This document shows positions 8,454 through 17,289 of a stretch of DNA of 64,000 nucleotides, one piece after another (positions within the stretch are counted from its first letter, which is position 1; every line of letters starts with the position of its first letter). This DNA is from CACIAM-69d sp001698445. Lineage in GTDB: Bacteria; Cyanobacteriota; Cyanobacteriia; CACIAM-69d. The position numbers and the translations under genes were made by a program. A model generated the notes under the pieces. It searched no databases. It was not told where the DNA came from and was given only the letters and a program-made list of their open reading frames with translations. The stretch is taken from the NCBI RefSeq assembly GCF_043235035.1, contig NZ_JAZAQF010000057.1, forward strand, positions 1-64,000, in the 5' to 3' direction.

Positions 8454-8785
8454 GCTAACTTCGGCGTTTTGCATGGCTCCAACATCCCAATCGCCTAACC
8501 TTGGTTCGGGAATGGGATCCAATCCAGTCCTTTGCGATCAGGGATTTCAAGTCATCTCTGATCCATTGGGCTTGGGATGCTGCTGTGCGCTGGTTCGGTT
8601 CTTGGATCGAGCCAAGGAACAGCCCAACCAAAACTCAGGTGCTCGGCTTGCTGAGGCTCGGCCTGTCTCGTCAGAAACTCAGTCTGACTGATCCAGCCGG
8701 TTTCAGCGGGATCGCGAGAACCCCGAAACTCAAAACTGCAAAAGTTCTTAGAATCAGAGCTTTTTAGCGTATTGTTTTCTTGAAA
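8454..8785. other. Intergenic spacer, possible hairpin
   Basis: GATCAGGGAT (8536-8545) can pair with ATCTCTGATC (8554-8563) around an 8-nt loop, 80 nt after the ndhV-like stop. No T-run follows, so terminator function is uncertain. Nothing else recognised. Confidence 0.35.
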
Positions 8786-8858
8786 CGGGCGAGGAGGGAT
8801 TCGAACCCCCGACACCGTGATCCGTAGTCACGTGCTCTATCCACTGAGCTACACGCCC
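8786..8858 (-). tRNA. tRNA-Arg (anticodon ACG)
   Basis: Read on the minus strand, the cloverleaf starts GGGCGTGTAGCTCAGTGGAT. The anticodon stem-loop is CGTGA-CTACGGA-TCACG with anticodon ACG, and the T arm contains GGGGGTTCGAATCCC. The acceptor closes as GGGCGTG against CTCGCCC with one U-U mismatch at the sixth pair, discriminator G, and no encoded CCA. ACG is read as ICG after deamination by TadA, whose gene is at 29.7-30.3 kb. Confidence 0.95.
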
Positions 8859-8917
8859 TAGCTCGACGGCGGTTAACCGTTTAGCGCCGAACAATCATAG
8901 CACAGGTTATCCGGAGC

Positions 8918-9496
8918 ATGACAAGTCTCGACCAAAATTTTTTGGAGCGAGGGCCAAACTCAGCCACTGCCGTTGATTTGGCCGCTGGGGGGGGCGATCG
9001 AGCCGTGGCCGCCCCCTCGCTCACCCACCTAGACGGCAGCGGTGAAGCCAGAATGGTGGACATTTCCGCCAAAACGGCCACCACGCGGGAAGCCCTGGCC
9101 GAAGCGCGTGTCCGAATGCTGCCCGCCACCCTCGCGGCGATCGAGTCTGGCAATGCCCCCAAAGGAGACGTGCTGGGGACGGCCCGCATTGCCGGAATCA
9201 TGGCCGCAAAACAAACGGCTAACCTCATTCCCCTTTGTCATCCCTTGCCCCTGAGCAAGGTGCAGGTTACCCTCACACCCGATCGCGCCCTTCCGGGCTA
9301 CATCATCCAAGCCAGCGTGAAAACCAAAGCCGAAACAGGCGTAGAGATGGAAGCGCTCACGGCCGCATCGGTAGCCGCCTTGACCCTTTACGACATGGCA
9401 AAGGCGCTAGAAAAGTCAATGCAAATTGAGGCCGTGCGGCTGATTACCAAAACCGGCGGCAAATCTGGCGACTACCAGGCCCCCGATCGCCCTTGA
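8918..9496 (+). CDS. moaC: Cyclic pyranopterin monophosphate synthase MoaC
   Basis: MoaC converts the MoaA product (3',8-cyclo-7,8-dihydro-GTP) to cyclic pyranopterin monophosphate in molybdenum cofactor synthesis. Diagnostic motifs are LTHLDGSGEARMVDIS, the ARIAGIMAAKQT helix, LIPLCHPLPLSKVQV and KTKAETGVEMEALTAASVAAL. At 192 residues it is about 30 longer than E. coli MoaC; the excess is an N-terminal stretch (about 1-32) rich in Gly/Ala that may be disordered. ATG 8918 has CCGGAG just upstream. It is divergent from tRNA-Arg. No other mo-genes are in the window. Confidence 0.93.
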   Translation: MTSLDQNFLERGPNSATAVDLAAGGGDRAVAAPSLTHLDGSGEARMVDISAKTATTREALAEARVRMLPATLAAIESGNAPKGDVLGTARIAGIMAAKQTANLIPLCHPLPLSKVQVTLTPDRALPGYIIQASVKTKAETGVEMEALTAASVAALTLYDMAKALEKSMQIEAVRLITKTGGKSGDYQAPDRP

Positions 9497-10015
9497 GACA
9501 ACAGCAGCCATTTGCTATGGTCTGTGCAACCCTGTGCAAATTTCTATTGCTAATGGTTGACAAAAATTCATCGATCGCGATGAATACCTTTTTTGATCAA
9601 GCGTTTTTGACCAGTTCCCTTGAAACTTCCTCCTGAAAATTAACCCCGAGAATTAACCCCGAGAATTAACCCCAAGAATTAGCCCTGAAAACTAACCCTG
9701 AGAATTAACCCTGAAAAAAGTTGAGAATTTCCCTCGAAACCCAACCATTGAAAGCCCCCTGCTAATAGCCCCTTGTTGAACGCTCTTGGTAACCCTAACC
9801 CAGTTACTGTGCAGGTCTCAGCCATTCTGCAGACACTCCTGAAGGTGAATGGTGGCCGCTGGCACTGGGCGCGCGATCGCCCAAGTTTCGGCCCCCAAAC
9901 GGCTCTCAGCGGCCCCAGGCTAAATGGCCATTTGCCGTTTTCGTCTGCGCCCTTTTGTCCGTAACCGCTGTTTTTTCGACTGTTCTTTTCGACTGTTGTT
10001 TTAAAAGATCGCCCT
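9497..10015. other. Intergenic leader region of glgB
   Basis: About 520 nt between moaC and glgB. It contains the 13-nt repeat array at 9632-9722 and a pyrimidine-rich stretch just before glgB (TTTTTTCGACTGTTCTTTTC). No small gene recognised. Confidence 0.5.
9632..9722. repeat. 13-nt tandem repeat x7
   Basis: Seven contiguous 13-nt units start at 9632, 9645, 9658, 9671, 9684, 9697 and 9710. Consensus CCYGARAATTAAC; units 2 and 3 are identical and the last is half decayed. It is the longest tandem array in the window and lies 135 nt after moaC and 294 nt before glgB. Confidence 0.95.
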
Positions 10016-12319
10016 ATGATTCCTACCATTGCCCAAGATCAAGTCGATCGGATTGTTCACAACCATCATCACAATCCCTTTGAAGTCCTTGGCCCCCACC
10101 TGGTGCTTCAGCAAGATGGTGAAACAACCTGGGCAATTCGGGCCTATTTGCCCAGCGCCAGCGCCGCTTGGGCGATCTTTCCCGAAGAACGTCTTGAAGT
10201 GCCGATGGTCTCTGTGCATCATCCGCACTTTTTTGAGTGCATTATCACCCGCCACGAAATCGCCAACTACCAACTGCGGATCCAAGAAGGGGAGCATGAG
10301 CGGGTGCTCTATGACCCCTACGCTTTTCGATCGCCCCTGGTCACCGATTTTGACATTCACCTCTTTTGCGAAGGCAATCACCACCGCATTTACGAAAAAC
10401 TGGGGGCCCACCTCACGGAAATTGAGGGAGTCAGCGGCGTTTACTTCGCCGTTTGGGCCCCCAACGCGCGTAATGTTTCCGTCTTGGGCGATTTCAACTA
10501 CTGGGATGGCCGCAAGCACCAAATGCGGAAAATGGACGGCGGCGTTTGGGATTTGTTCATCCCCGGTGTCAAAGCAGGAGATCCCTACAAATTCGAGATC
10601 AAAAACTGGGAAGGGCACATTTACGAAAAGAGCGATCCCTACGGATTCCAGCAGGAAGTGCGCCCCAAAACCGCCTCGATCGTGGCCAACCTGGATCACT
10701 ACCAGTGGAGCGACAACGATTGGATGGACAAGCGCCGCCACACCGCGCCCCTAGAGCAGCCGGTTTCGGTTTATGAAGTCCATCTCGGCTCCTGGTTGCA
10801 TGAAAACTTTGCATTTCCCGGAACCCACTACGACGGTACGCCAGCCGAATCGGTTTCCGTGGCAGAACTGAAGCCCGGCACTCGATTTTTGACCTATAAA
10901 GAACTGGCCGATCGCCTGATTCCCTACGTCAAAGAGATGGGCTTCACCCATGTGGAATTGTTGCCCGTAGCAGAGCACCCCTTTGATGGATCTTGGGGTT
11001 ACCAAGTCATTGGTTATTATGCCGTCACCTCGCGTTATGGCACACCTCAAGACTTCATGTATTTTGTCGATCAATGCCACCAAAACGGCATTGGTGTGAT
11101 TGTGGATTGGGTGCCCGGCCACTTCCCGAAAGATGGCCATGGGTTGGCAGGATTTGACGGCACTTGCCTTTATGAACATGCCGATCCCCGCAAGGGTGAA
11201 CACAAGGAATGGGGCACTTTAATCTTTAACTATGGCCGCAATGAAGTGCGGAATTTCCTAGTTGCCAATGCCCTTTTCTGGTTCGACAAATATCACATTG
11301 ACGGCATCCGCGTGGATGCGGTGGCCTCAATGCTGTATCTGGATTATTGCCGCAAGGATGGGGAATGGTTGCCCAACCAATACGGTGGTCGAGAAAACAT
11401 TGAAGCGGCTGATTTTCTGCGGCAAACCAACCATCTGTTGTTCAGTTACTATCCCGGCGTACTCTCGATCGCGGAAGAGTCCACTGCTTGGCCGATGGTT
11501 TCTTGGCCAACCTATGTGGGAGGCTTGGGCTTCAATTTAAAGTGGAACATGGGCTGGATGCACGACATCCTCGACTATTTCTCGATGGATCCCTGGTTCC
11601 GCCAATTCCACCAAAACAATGTCACCTTCAGCATTTGGTACGCCTTTAGCGAGAATTTCATGCTGGCTCTGTCCCACGATGAAATTGTCCATGGCAAGAG
11701 CAATATGCTCGGAAAAGTGCCCGGTGATGAGTGGCAAAAATTCGCCAACTTGCGCTGTCTTTATGCCTACATGTTCACGCACCCGGGCAAGAAAACGCTC
11801 TTTATGAGCATGGAGTTTGGCCAATGGAGTGAGTGGAATGTTTGGGGTGATTTGGAGTGGCATTTGCTGCAATACGAACCTCATCAGAAGCTGAAGCAGT
11901 TTGTGACTGATTTGAATCAGCTTTATCGCAACGAGCCTTGCCTCTATACCCAAGATTGCCGTCAGGAAGGGTTTGAGTGGATTGATTGCAGCGACAACAA
12001 CCACAGTGTGGTTTCATTTGTGCGCTGGGATAAGGATTACAAGGATTTTGTAGTGGTGGTTTGTAATTTCACGCCGCAACCCCATTCCCATTACCGCGTG
12101 GGGGTTCCCAAGTTGGGCTTCTATCGCGAAGTGCTCAATAGCGATTCGCGCAAATATGGCGGCAGCAACATGGGCAATTTAGGGGGCAAATGGGCGGAGG
12201 AATGGTGGTTCCACGATCGCCCCTACTCGATCGACCTCTGCTTACCTCCATTGGGCGTGTTGGTGCTCAAGTTGGATCATGCGGCCACGGCCGCAGCCAG
12301 CGCCGAGGGTGACTTTTAG
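10016..12319 (+). CDS. glgB: 1,4-alpha-glucan branching enzyme GlgB
   Basis: The protein has 767 residues and makes alpha-1,6 branches in glycogen. An N-terminal CBM48-type module (about 1-110) precedes a second CBM48 (about 135-230; GVYFAVWAPNARNVSVLGDF) and the GH13 barrel. The four GH13 regions are visible: DWVPGHFP near residue 363, GIRVDAVASMLY near 430 (nucleophile Asp), AEESTAWP near 486 (acid/base Glu) and LSHDEIVHGKSN near 552. A C-terminal beta domain ends around PLGVLVLKLDH. Length and motifs are typical of long-form bacterial GlgB. The start is ATG 10016. It is monocistronic, with rpsO following under its own promoter. Confidence 0.97.
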   Translation: MIPTIAQDQVDRIVHNHHHNPFEVLGPHLVLQQDGETTWAIRAYLPSASAAWAIFPEERLEVPMVSVHHPHFFECIITRHEIANYQLRIQEGEHERVLYDPYAFRSPLVTDFDIHLFCEGNHHRIYEKLGAHLTEIEGVSGVYFAVWAPNARNVSVLGDFNYWDGRKHQMRKMDGGVWDLFIPGVKAGDPYKFEIKNWEGHIYEKSDPYGFQQEVRPKTASIVANLDHYQWSDNDWMDKRRHTAPLEQPVSVYEVHLGSWLHENFAFPGTHYDGTPAESVSVAELKPGTRFLTYKELADRLIPYVKEMGFTHVELLPVAEHPFDGSWGYQVIGYYAVTSRYGTPQDFMYFVDQCHQNGIGVIVDWVPGHFPKDGHGLAGFDGTCLYEHADPRKGEHKEWGTLIFNYGRNEVRNFLVANALFWFDKYHIDGIRVDAVASMLYLDYCRKDGEWLPNQYGGRENIEAADFLRQTNHLLFSYYPGVLSIAEESTAWPMVSWPTYVGGLGFNLKWNMGWMHDILDYFSMDPWFRQFHQNNVTFSIWYAFSENFMLALSHDEIVHGKSNMLGKVPGDEWQKFANLRCLYAYMFTHPGKKTLFMSMEFGQWSEWNVWGDLEWHLLQYEPHQKLKQFVTDLNQLYRNEPCLYTQDCRQEGFEWIDCSDNNHSVVSFVRWDKDYKDFVVVVCNFTPQPHSHYRVGVPKLGFYREVLNSDSRKYGGSNMGNLGGKWAEEWWFHDRPYSIDLCLPPLGVLVLKLDHAATAAASAEGDF

Positions 12320-12439
12320 GGAGTCTCCCAAGTCACGGTCTAGGGGGTTTTGTAGGGGCTTTTGAGGCAACTTTCGGGCGGTTTTGGGCTTCCCGGCCGC
12401 TGTGAACCCGGGGGCGATCGCAATCGAGCGATCGTCCCC

Positions 12440-12467
12440 TTGCACTCCGGTCTGAGCGTGATATTCT
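12440..12467 (+). promoter_or_regulatory. Candidate promoter of rpsO-pam68
   Basis: TTGCAC (12440-12445) and TATTCT (12462-12467) are separated by 16 nt and lie 45 nt upstream of the rpsO start. It is a sigma70-like arrangement seen by eye only. Confidence 0.4.
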
Positions 12468-12511
12468 AGAGAGCTGCTGTCTGTACTTAGCAACACCCAA
12501 GCAAATTCGTC

Positions 12512-12781
12512 ATGCCCCTGCAACAAGAGCGCAAACAAACCGTCATCAATGACTTCCAAACCCACGGCACCGATACCGGCTCGGCGGATGTGCAAGTGGC
12601 GTTGTTGACGGCGCGCGTCGAGCAACTCAGCGAACACCTGAAAAAGAACAAGAAAGATCACGCCTCTCGTCGTGGTCTGCTGCAAATCATTGGTCGCCGT
12701 AAGCGCCTGCTGGCTTACATCCTGAAGCAGGATCGTGAGCGTTACCAAGCGCTGATCAAGAAACTCGGCATTCGCGGTTAG
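12512..12781 (+). CDS. rpsO: 30S ribosomal protein S15
   Basis: The protein has 89 residues, the standard S15 length. S15 binds the central domain of 16S rRNA and nucleates the platform of the small subunit. Characteristic segments are TGSADVQVALLTARVEQL, HLKKNKKDHASRRGLL and IGRRKRLLAYILKQD. The start is ATG 12512. The Pam68-type gene starts 15 nt after the stop, so the two are probably cotranscribed. Confidence 0.97.
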   Translation: MPLQQERKQTVINDFQTHGTDTGSADVQVALLTARVEQLSEHLKKNKKDHASRRGLLQIIGRRKRLLAYILKQDRERYQALIKKLGIRG

Positions 12782-12796
12782 GGAGCGCTATCCATC

Positions 12797-13339
12797 GTGT
12801 CAGGCGAGCCTCCCTCTCCATCGCCGCGCGATCGCTTGCCCTTTGAACCGGGAAAACGCCGCAAGGCCAAGGCTGAATCTGAGCCAACCCCTGCGACGAC
12901 ACCGGCTCCGCGCAAGCTGAACCCGCTGCCTCCCTCCACCAAAGCCAAGCCAGCCAAAACCACCCAGCCGGACTCCGCTCCCAAACGGGTCTACACGCGA
13001 TCGGAAATGGCAATTCCCGATTCGGTGAGTAAGCGCATGGCCAAACGGATGGTGGTGTTTTGTGGTGTCCCGACGGTCTTGAGCTTTGCCAGCTTCATCG
13101 GGGCCTACTTTGTCAACACGCAAACAGAAGTCCATTTACCCAATGTGCTGGTTTTTTCGTCCAGTTTGGGATTCCTGGTGCTGGGGGTGTTGGGACTGAG
13201 CTATGGGGTGTTGTCTTCGTCATGGGATGAAACAGCGCCAGGCAGCTTGTGGGGAATCGGGGAGTTTCGGGTGAACTTTGGCCGCATGGTTGAAGGTTGG
13301 CGAGCAGCCCAGTCAGCCCGAAACAAAGAAAAATCTTAA
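12797..13339 (+). CDS. pam68: Pam68-family (DUF3464) photosystem II assembly protein
   Basis: The protein has 180 residues. A Pro/Lys/Ala-rich, probably disordered N-terminus (about 1-75) is followed by IPDSVSKRMAKRMVVFCGVP and two membrane segments (about 85-110 and 115-140), then SSSWDETAPGSLWGIGEFRVN and a basic tail. This layout, and the WGxxEF motif after the second helix, match the Pam68/DUF3464 family (Synechocystis sll0933 type), which helps insert chlorophyll into nascent CP47 during PSII assembly. The start is GTG 12797; the gene follows rpsO closely. Confidence 0.88.
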   Translation: MSGEPPSPSPRDRLPFEPGKRRKAKAESEPTPATTPAPRKLNPLPPSTKAKPAKTTQPDSAPKRVYTRSEMAIPDSVSKRMAKRMVVFCGVPTVLSFASFIGAYFVNTQTEVHLPNVLVFSSSLGFLVLGVLGLSYGVLSSSWDETAPGSLWGIGEFRVNFGRMVEGWRAAQSARNKEKS

Positions 13340-13365
13340 TTACACTAGAGAGGACGAACGGGGCT

Positions 13366-13380
13366 GCCAGGATACCTGGC
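13366..13380. other. Short perfect hairpin after pam68
   Basis: GCCAGG-ATA-CCTGGC lies 27 nt past the pam68 stop. No T-run follows, so it may be a weak terminator or an RNA 3'-end hairpin. Confidence 0.4.
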
Positions 13381-13591
13381 GGCTCCGCGCGCTTTAGGGA
13401 TGTGGGATCCAATCCGTGACGGGTTAGCGGGGGCAAGGGTGTCAGGAACGCAGGTGGTGTTATCAGTTCGACGGCGGGGCTTGGGCAAGCGCGTGGGGGG
13501 CCTGGCGGCGTTTCGATCGCGGCTTTGGTCTGCCAGCTAGCCTGGCTACACTCCTAAAACGCTCAAAATCCCATCAACAGAGGCTTCAATC

Positions 13592-14656
13592 ATGATCATT
13601 GTGATGCGTGCGGGCGCACCCGCTGAAGAGATCGATCGCGTTGCGGACGAGTTCAAGAGCTGGGGCTTGGATCCTGAAAAAATCGTCGGGAAACATAAAG
13701 TGGTGCTGGGTCTGGTGGGCGACACGGCCAGCATGGATCCCGAACGGATGGAAGAAATTAGCCCCTGGATTGAACAGGTGCTGCGGGTGGAACAGCCGTT
13801 CAAGCGGGCCAGCCGGGAATATCGCCACGGGGAAGCCAGCGAGGTTACGATTCCTACTCCCAACGGCCCGGTAACCATTGGCGAAAATCACCCGATCGCG
13901 GTGGTGGCGGGCCCTTGCTCCGTGGAAAACGAGGAAATGATTGTGGAAACGGCCCTGCGAGTCAAGGCAGCCGGGGCCCAATTCCTGCGGGGTGGGGCCT
14001 TCAAGCCTCGGACTTCGCCCTATGCGTTCCAGGGCCATGGTGAAAGTGCCTTGGAACTGTTGGCGGCGGCTCGGGATGCGTCCGGATTGGGGATCATCAC
14101 GGAGGTGATGGACACGGCCGACATCGAAAAGATCTACGAAGTGGCGGATGTGCTGCAAGTGGGGGCCCGCAATATGCAGAATTTCTCGCTGCTGAAGCAG
14201 ATTGGGGCCCAAGATAAGCCGGTGCTGCTGAAGCGGGGGATGTCTGCCACGATCGAGGAATGGTTGATGGCGGCAGAATACATCATGGCGGCGGGCAACC
14301 CGAATGTGATCCTCTGCGAGCGCGGCATTCGCACGTTCGATCGCCAATACACCCGCAACCATTTGGATCTGGCTGCTGTGCCGGTGCTGCGTCGCCTCAC
14401 CCACTTGCCGATTATGGTGGATCCTAGCCACGGCACGGGCTGGGCCCACTTCGTACCCACGATGGCCAAGGGATCGATGGCCGTGGGCTGTGATTCGCTG
14501 ATGATTGAAGTTCACCCGAATCCGAAGAAGGCCCTGTCGGATGGGCCCCAATCCCTGACTCCGGATCAGTTCGATGCGTTGATGGCGGAGTTGGCGGAAT
14601 TTGGTCGGGCCCTGAAGCGGTGGCCCACTCCGGCGGCTGTGCCTGCGTTGGTGTAG
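13592..14656 (+). CDS. aroF: 3-deoxy-7-phosphoheptulonate (DAHP) synthase, type I-beta
   Basis: The enzyme condenses phosphoenolpyruvate with erythrose-4-phosphate, the first step of the shikimate pathway. Of 354 residues, the first 75 or so form the ferredoxin-like regulatory domain found in Thermotoga-type enzymes (MIIVMRAGAPAEEIDRVADE). The barrel contains VVAGPCSVENEEMI, GAQFLRGGAFKPRTSPYAF, VLLKRGMSATIEEWL, LCERGIRTF and MVDPSHGTG, covering the metal Cys and His ligands and the substrate-binding Lys/Arg residues. The start is ATG 13592. It is monocistronic with a good hairpin terminator at 14766. The N-terminal domain suggests allosteric control by an aromatic end product. Confidence 0.95.
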   Translation: MIIVMRAGAPAEEIDRVADEFKSWGLDPEKIVGKHKVVLGLVGDTASMDPERMEEISPWIEQVLRVEQPFKRASREYRHGEASEVTIPTPNGPVTIGENHPIAVVAGPCSVENEEMIVETALRVKAAGAQFLRGGAFKPRTSPYAFQGHGESALELLAAARDASGLGIITEVMDTADIEKIYEVADVLQVGARNMQNFSLLKQIGAQDKPVLLKRGMSATIEEWLMAAEYIMAAGNPNVILCERGIRTFDRQYTRNHLDLAAVPVLRRLTHLPIMVDPSHGTGWAHFVPTMAKGSMAVGCDSLMIEVHPNPKKALSDGPQSLTPDQFDALMAELAEFGRALKRWPTPAAVPALV

Positions 14657-14765
14657 TTAACCGTTGCCATGTGATGAGTCGGTTCAACCGAGTCCAGCCC
14701 GATCGGGTTCAATTCCGTTGAATCGGGTGTGATGAACCCTTTGCTTGAAATCTAGTTGTGAAGTG

Positions 14766-14792
14766 ATGGGGCGATCTGTTCGATCGCCCCAT
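14766..14792 (+). terminator. Candidate terminator of aroF
   Basis: ATGGGGCGATC (14766-14776) and GATCGCCCCAT (14782-14792) form a perfect 11-bp stem with a 5-nt loop, followed by TCCTCTT. It lies 110 nt after the aroF stop. The stem includes HIP1-type sequence. Confidence 0.55.
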
Positions 14793-14908
14793 TCCTCTTA
14801 GGGATGGAATCTTGGGGATCCGCAAGCGGCTGGAACCGAGATCCCGCCGTGAATTTCGGAGGCGATCGCAACAATCCAGCCCAGACCACCCCATGTAAGT
14901 TGTTCAGA

Positions 14909-15607
14909 CTATTCCAGGGCGATCGCCCGTTGATAGGCTTGCACTTGCAGATCGATCCCCGTGATGGCAGTTCCCACAACCACGGCAAAGGCTCCCCGAT
15001 CGATCGCAGCCCGGGCCATGGCCGGCGAGGCAATGCCCCCTTCACAAATGCAAGGCACTGTCAAGCGCGTGACCATTTGCGTTAACAGATCCCATCCCGG
15101 CGGGGTCTGGTCTTGGGTCGCTTCCGTGTAGCCATACAGCGTTGTGCCCACCAAGTCAGCTCCCGCTTGGGCGGCGGCTTCGGCCGCTTCCCAGGTGTCA
15201 ACGTCGGCCATTACTGGTTTCCCCAATTCCTGATGGATGCGATCGATCAGTTGGGCGGCGGTGTCCCCTTCAGGACGCGATCGCAGGGTGGCATCAATGG
15301 CGATGATGTCGGCTCCGGCGGCGGCGATCGCGGCGGCATCGGCAAAGCGTGGCGTGATGTAAACCGAGGAGCCGGGTAGCACCTGCTTCCAAAGGCCAAT
15401 AATTGGTACATCGGCCCCCAAGCGCGATCGGGTTGCCATCACATGCTCGGGACTGTCTAAACGGATACCCACCGCCCCCCGCAACACAGCCGCTTGGGCC
15501 ATGGTGGCAATGATCTGAGGATCCCGCAGGGGGGAATCGATCGGGGCCTGGCAAGACACGACCAAACCACCACGCAATTGTGTTATCACCGGCTCAACCC
15601 CTAACAT
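14909..15607 (-). CDS. nanE: N-acylglucosamine-6-phosphate 2-epimerase, NanE family
   Basis: The protein has about 232 residues and a TIM-barrel fold. NanE converts ManNAc-6-P to GlcNAc-6-P in amino sugar metabolism. Motifs include GGLVVSCQAPIDSPL at the start, GAVGIRLDSPEHV, GLWKQVLPGSSVYITP, GADIIAIDATLRSRP, VMADVDTWEAAEAAAQAGADLVGTT (split here only in description) and CICEGGIASPAMA. ATG 15607 (MLGVEPVITQLRGG) is preferred; the frame is open 38 codons further but has no conserved sequence. No sialic acid genes are adjacent, so in this organism it may serve amino sugar or cell-wall recycling. Confidence 0.88.
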   Translation of the reverse strand: MLGVEPVITQLRGGLVVSCQAPIDSPLRDPQIIATMAQAAVLRGAVGIRLDSPEHVMATRSRLGADVPIIGLWKQVLPGSSVYITPRFADAAAIAAAGADIIAIDATLRSRPEGDTAAQLIDRIHQELGKPVMADVDTWEAAEAAAQAGADLVGTTLYGYTEATQDQTPPGWDLLTQMVTRLTVPCICEGGIASPAMARAAIDRGAFAVVVGTAITGIDLQVQAYQRAIALE

Positions 15608-15925
15608 GAACGTTATCGATAGATGAAACAGTAGATGAACCGGCCGGCTGAACTGGCCGGCTGTCTCGAACCGAAATCTTCGGTTGCTGGGCGCACCGGC
15701 CCCGGGGCAACCTACCCCCATCTAGGGGTGGTGGCTGTGAAATTCCGTTGCACGAACAAGCGCCCCTCCGAGATCCCACGTAAAATGCCCACGTAGAATG
15801 GAGCTAATTTTCTGTTTGGCTCGCCTTCAAGGGCCACAGAATACCTTAGCCAGCCTACGGGGGTTAGCCACGCTCCCCACTGCTCCAAGCTGCCCTCAAC
15901 GCGCTTTTGGGATGGAAACAATCCT
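15608..15925. other. Divergent intergenic region nanE / TPR gene
   Basis: It contains an inverted repeat CCGGCC (15640-15645) / GGCCGG (15655-15660) close to the nanE start on its leader side. Nothing else recognised. Confidence 0.4.
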
Positions 15926-17218
15926 GTGAATTCCCCCGATGCCACCACTGCTCTCCAGCCTGCTGCCCTGGAATCCTACACCTTGGCCTTAGGGCTTTGT
16001 CGATCGGGGCAATGGACAGAGGCGATCGAGCTGTTTGGCCAGGCGATTAGCCTCGCTCCCAATTGCAGTGCCCTGTGGAATGACTGCGGCAATGCTCTGG
16101 CTCGCACCGGCTGCCTCCAGGATGCCATCACCTATTACGATCGGGCGCTGGTGCTGGAGCCGCAAAATCCCCACTATTGGTATAACCGGGGCACGGCCCT
16201 TGATGGTGCTGGGCAATTGGAGGGAGCCTTAGCCAGTTATCAGAAGGCGCTGAACTTTGCACCACTGGATCATCGTCTTTGGAATAATTTGGGCGTAACC
16301 CACTTCCGGCTGGGCCATTGGGAAGCGGCCGCCCATAACTATAGTCGGTCGATCGAGCTGGATCCCACCTGTCCCCGAGCCTGGCACAATCGCGGCGTGG
16401 TTTTACGCAAACTCAATCGGGACAGCGAGGCGCTCACCTGCTATGAGCGATCCCTGGAGTTGGAACCAGCCAGCGCCGCCACCTGGTATCAGCGTGGGAT
16501 CGTCCTAGACAATCTCAAGCGCCACGATGAAGCCATTGCCAGCTATGACAAAGCCCTCAGTTTGCGGGATGGTGACCACAACATTTGGCATAATCGCGCG
16601 ATTTCCCTGCGTTGGGTCGGTGATTTGGAAGGGGCCCTCGAAAGCTACCAAAAAGCCCTTACCTTTGACGCGGCCGATGCGGATACTTGGTACTATCGCG
16701 GCCGCCTGATGCGACAGTTGGGGCGCATTCGGGAGGCGATCGCCAGCTATGACCTCTCCCTGACCCTGAACCCTGAACAACCTAATGCTTGGTACGATCG
16801 GGGCAATGCCCTCTTCGCGATCGGGCAATTACAAGCGGCCATCAAAAGCTACGACGAAACCATCAAGCGCGATCCCACCAAGCCCACCCCTTGGTATAAC
16901 CGCGGCCTGGCACAGCTCCGGCTGCGGCAACCGGAAGCGGCCCTGATGAGCTACTTGAAGGCAGCCGAACGCGGCCTATCGTTACCGGAGTTGCAATTTT
17001 GCCAAGCCTGTTGCTACCTGCTACAAACCCAGCGATCGGATTGCAGTGACTGGGAACGACAAACAGCTCTCGATCGCGCCGCCAGTTGTTTGCAAGCGGC
17101 AATTACGGCCAACCCCGATCGCTACGGCTCCTTCGCCACCGCCCACCAACTATTTGAACCGGTCAAGCCCGATGCCAATGGCCGAATTAAGCCCCTGAAA
17201 GGATCATCCGTCCCCTGA
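15926..17218 (+). CDS. Tetratricopeptide repeat protein
   Basis: The protein has 430 residues and is built almost entirely of about ten consecutive 34-residue TPRs from roughly residue 12 to 350. The repeating pattern is WYNRGxAL..G....A..SY..AL.L.P, for example WYNRGTALDGAGQLEGALAS and WYDRGNALFAIGQLQAAIKS. There is no signal peptide and no catalytic domain; the last 80 residues (QFCQACCYLLQTQRSDC..) look like a divergent capping region. It is probably a protein-protein interaction scaffold with an unknown client. The start must be GTG 15926: the ATG at 15912 runs into TGA after five codons. It is monocistronic. Confidence 0.88.
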   Translation: MNSPDATTALQPAALESYTLALGLCRSGQWTEAIELFGQAISLAPNCSALWNDCGNALARTGCLQDAITYYDRALVLEPQNPHYWYNRGTALDGAGQLEGALASYQKALNFAPLDHRLWNNLGVTHFRLGHWEAAAHNYSRSIELDPTCPRAWHNRGVVLRKLNRDSEALTCYERSLELEPASAATWYQRGIVLDNLKRHDEAIASYDKALSLRDGDHNIWHNRAISLRWVGDLEGALESYQKALTFDAADADTWYYRGRLMRQLGRIREAIASYDLSLTLNPEQPNAWYDRGNALFAIGQLQAAIKSYDETIKRDPTKPTPWYNRGLAQLRLRQPEAALMSYLKAAERGLSLPELQFCQACCYLLQTQRSDCSDWERQTALDRAASCLQAAITANPDRYGSFATAHQLFEPVKPDANGRIKPLKGSSVP

Positions 17219-17289
17219 CGATCCGTATTGCCTAATGGCCGATGGTCAGGGGCCTGTTCTTCAGGAACCGATCGCTCAGGGATAGATTC

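Noticed and set aside
9632..9722. CRISPR array
   Set aside because: Units are contiguous 13-mers without spacers, and no cas genes are in the window. The same applies to all other arrays.
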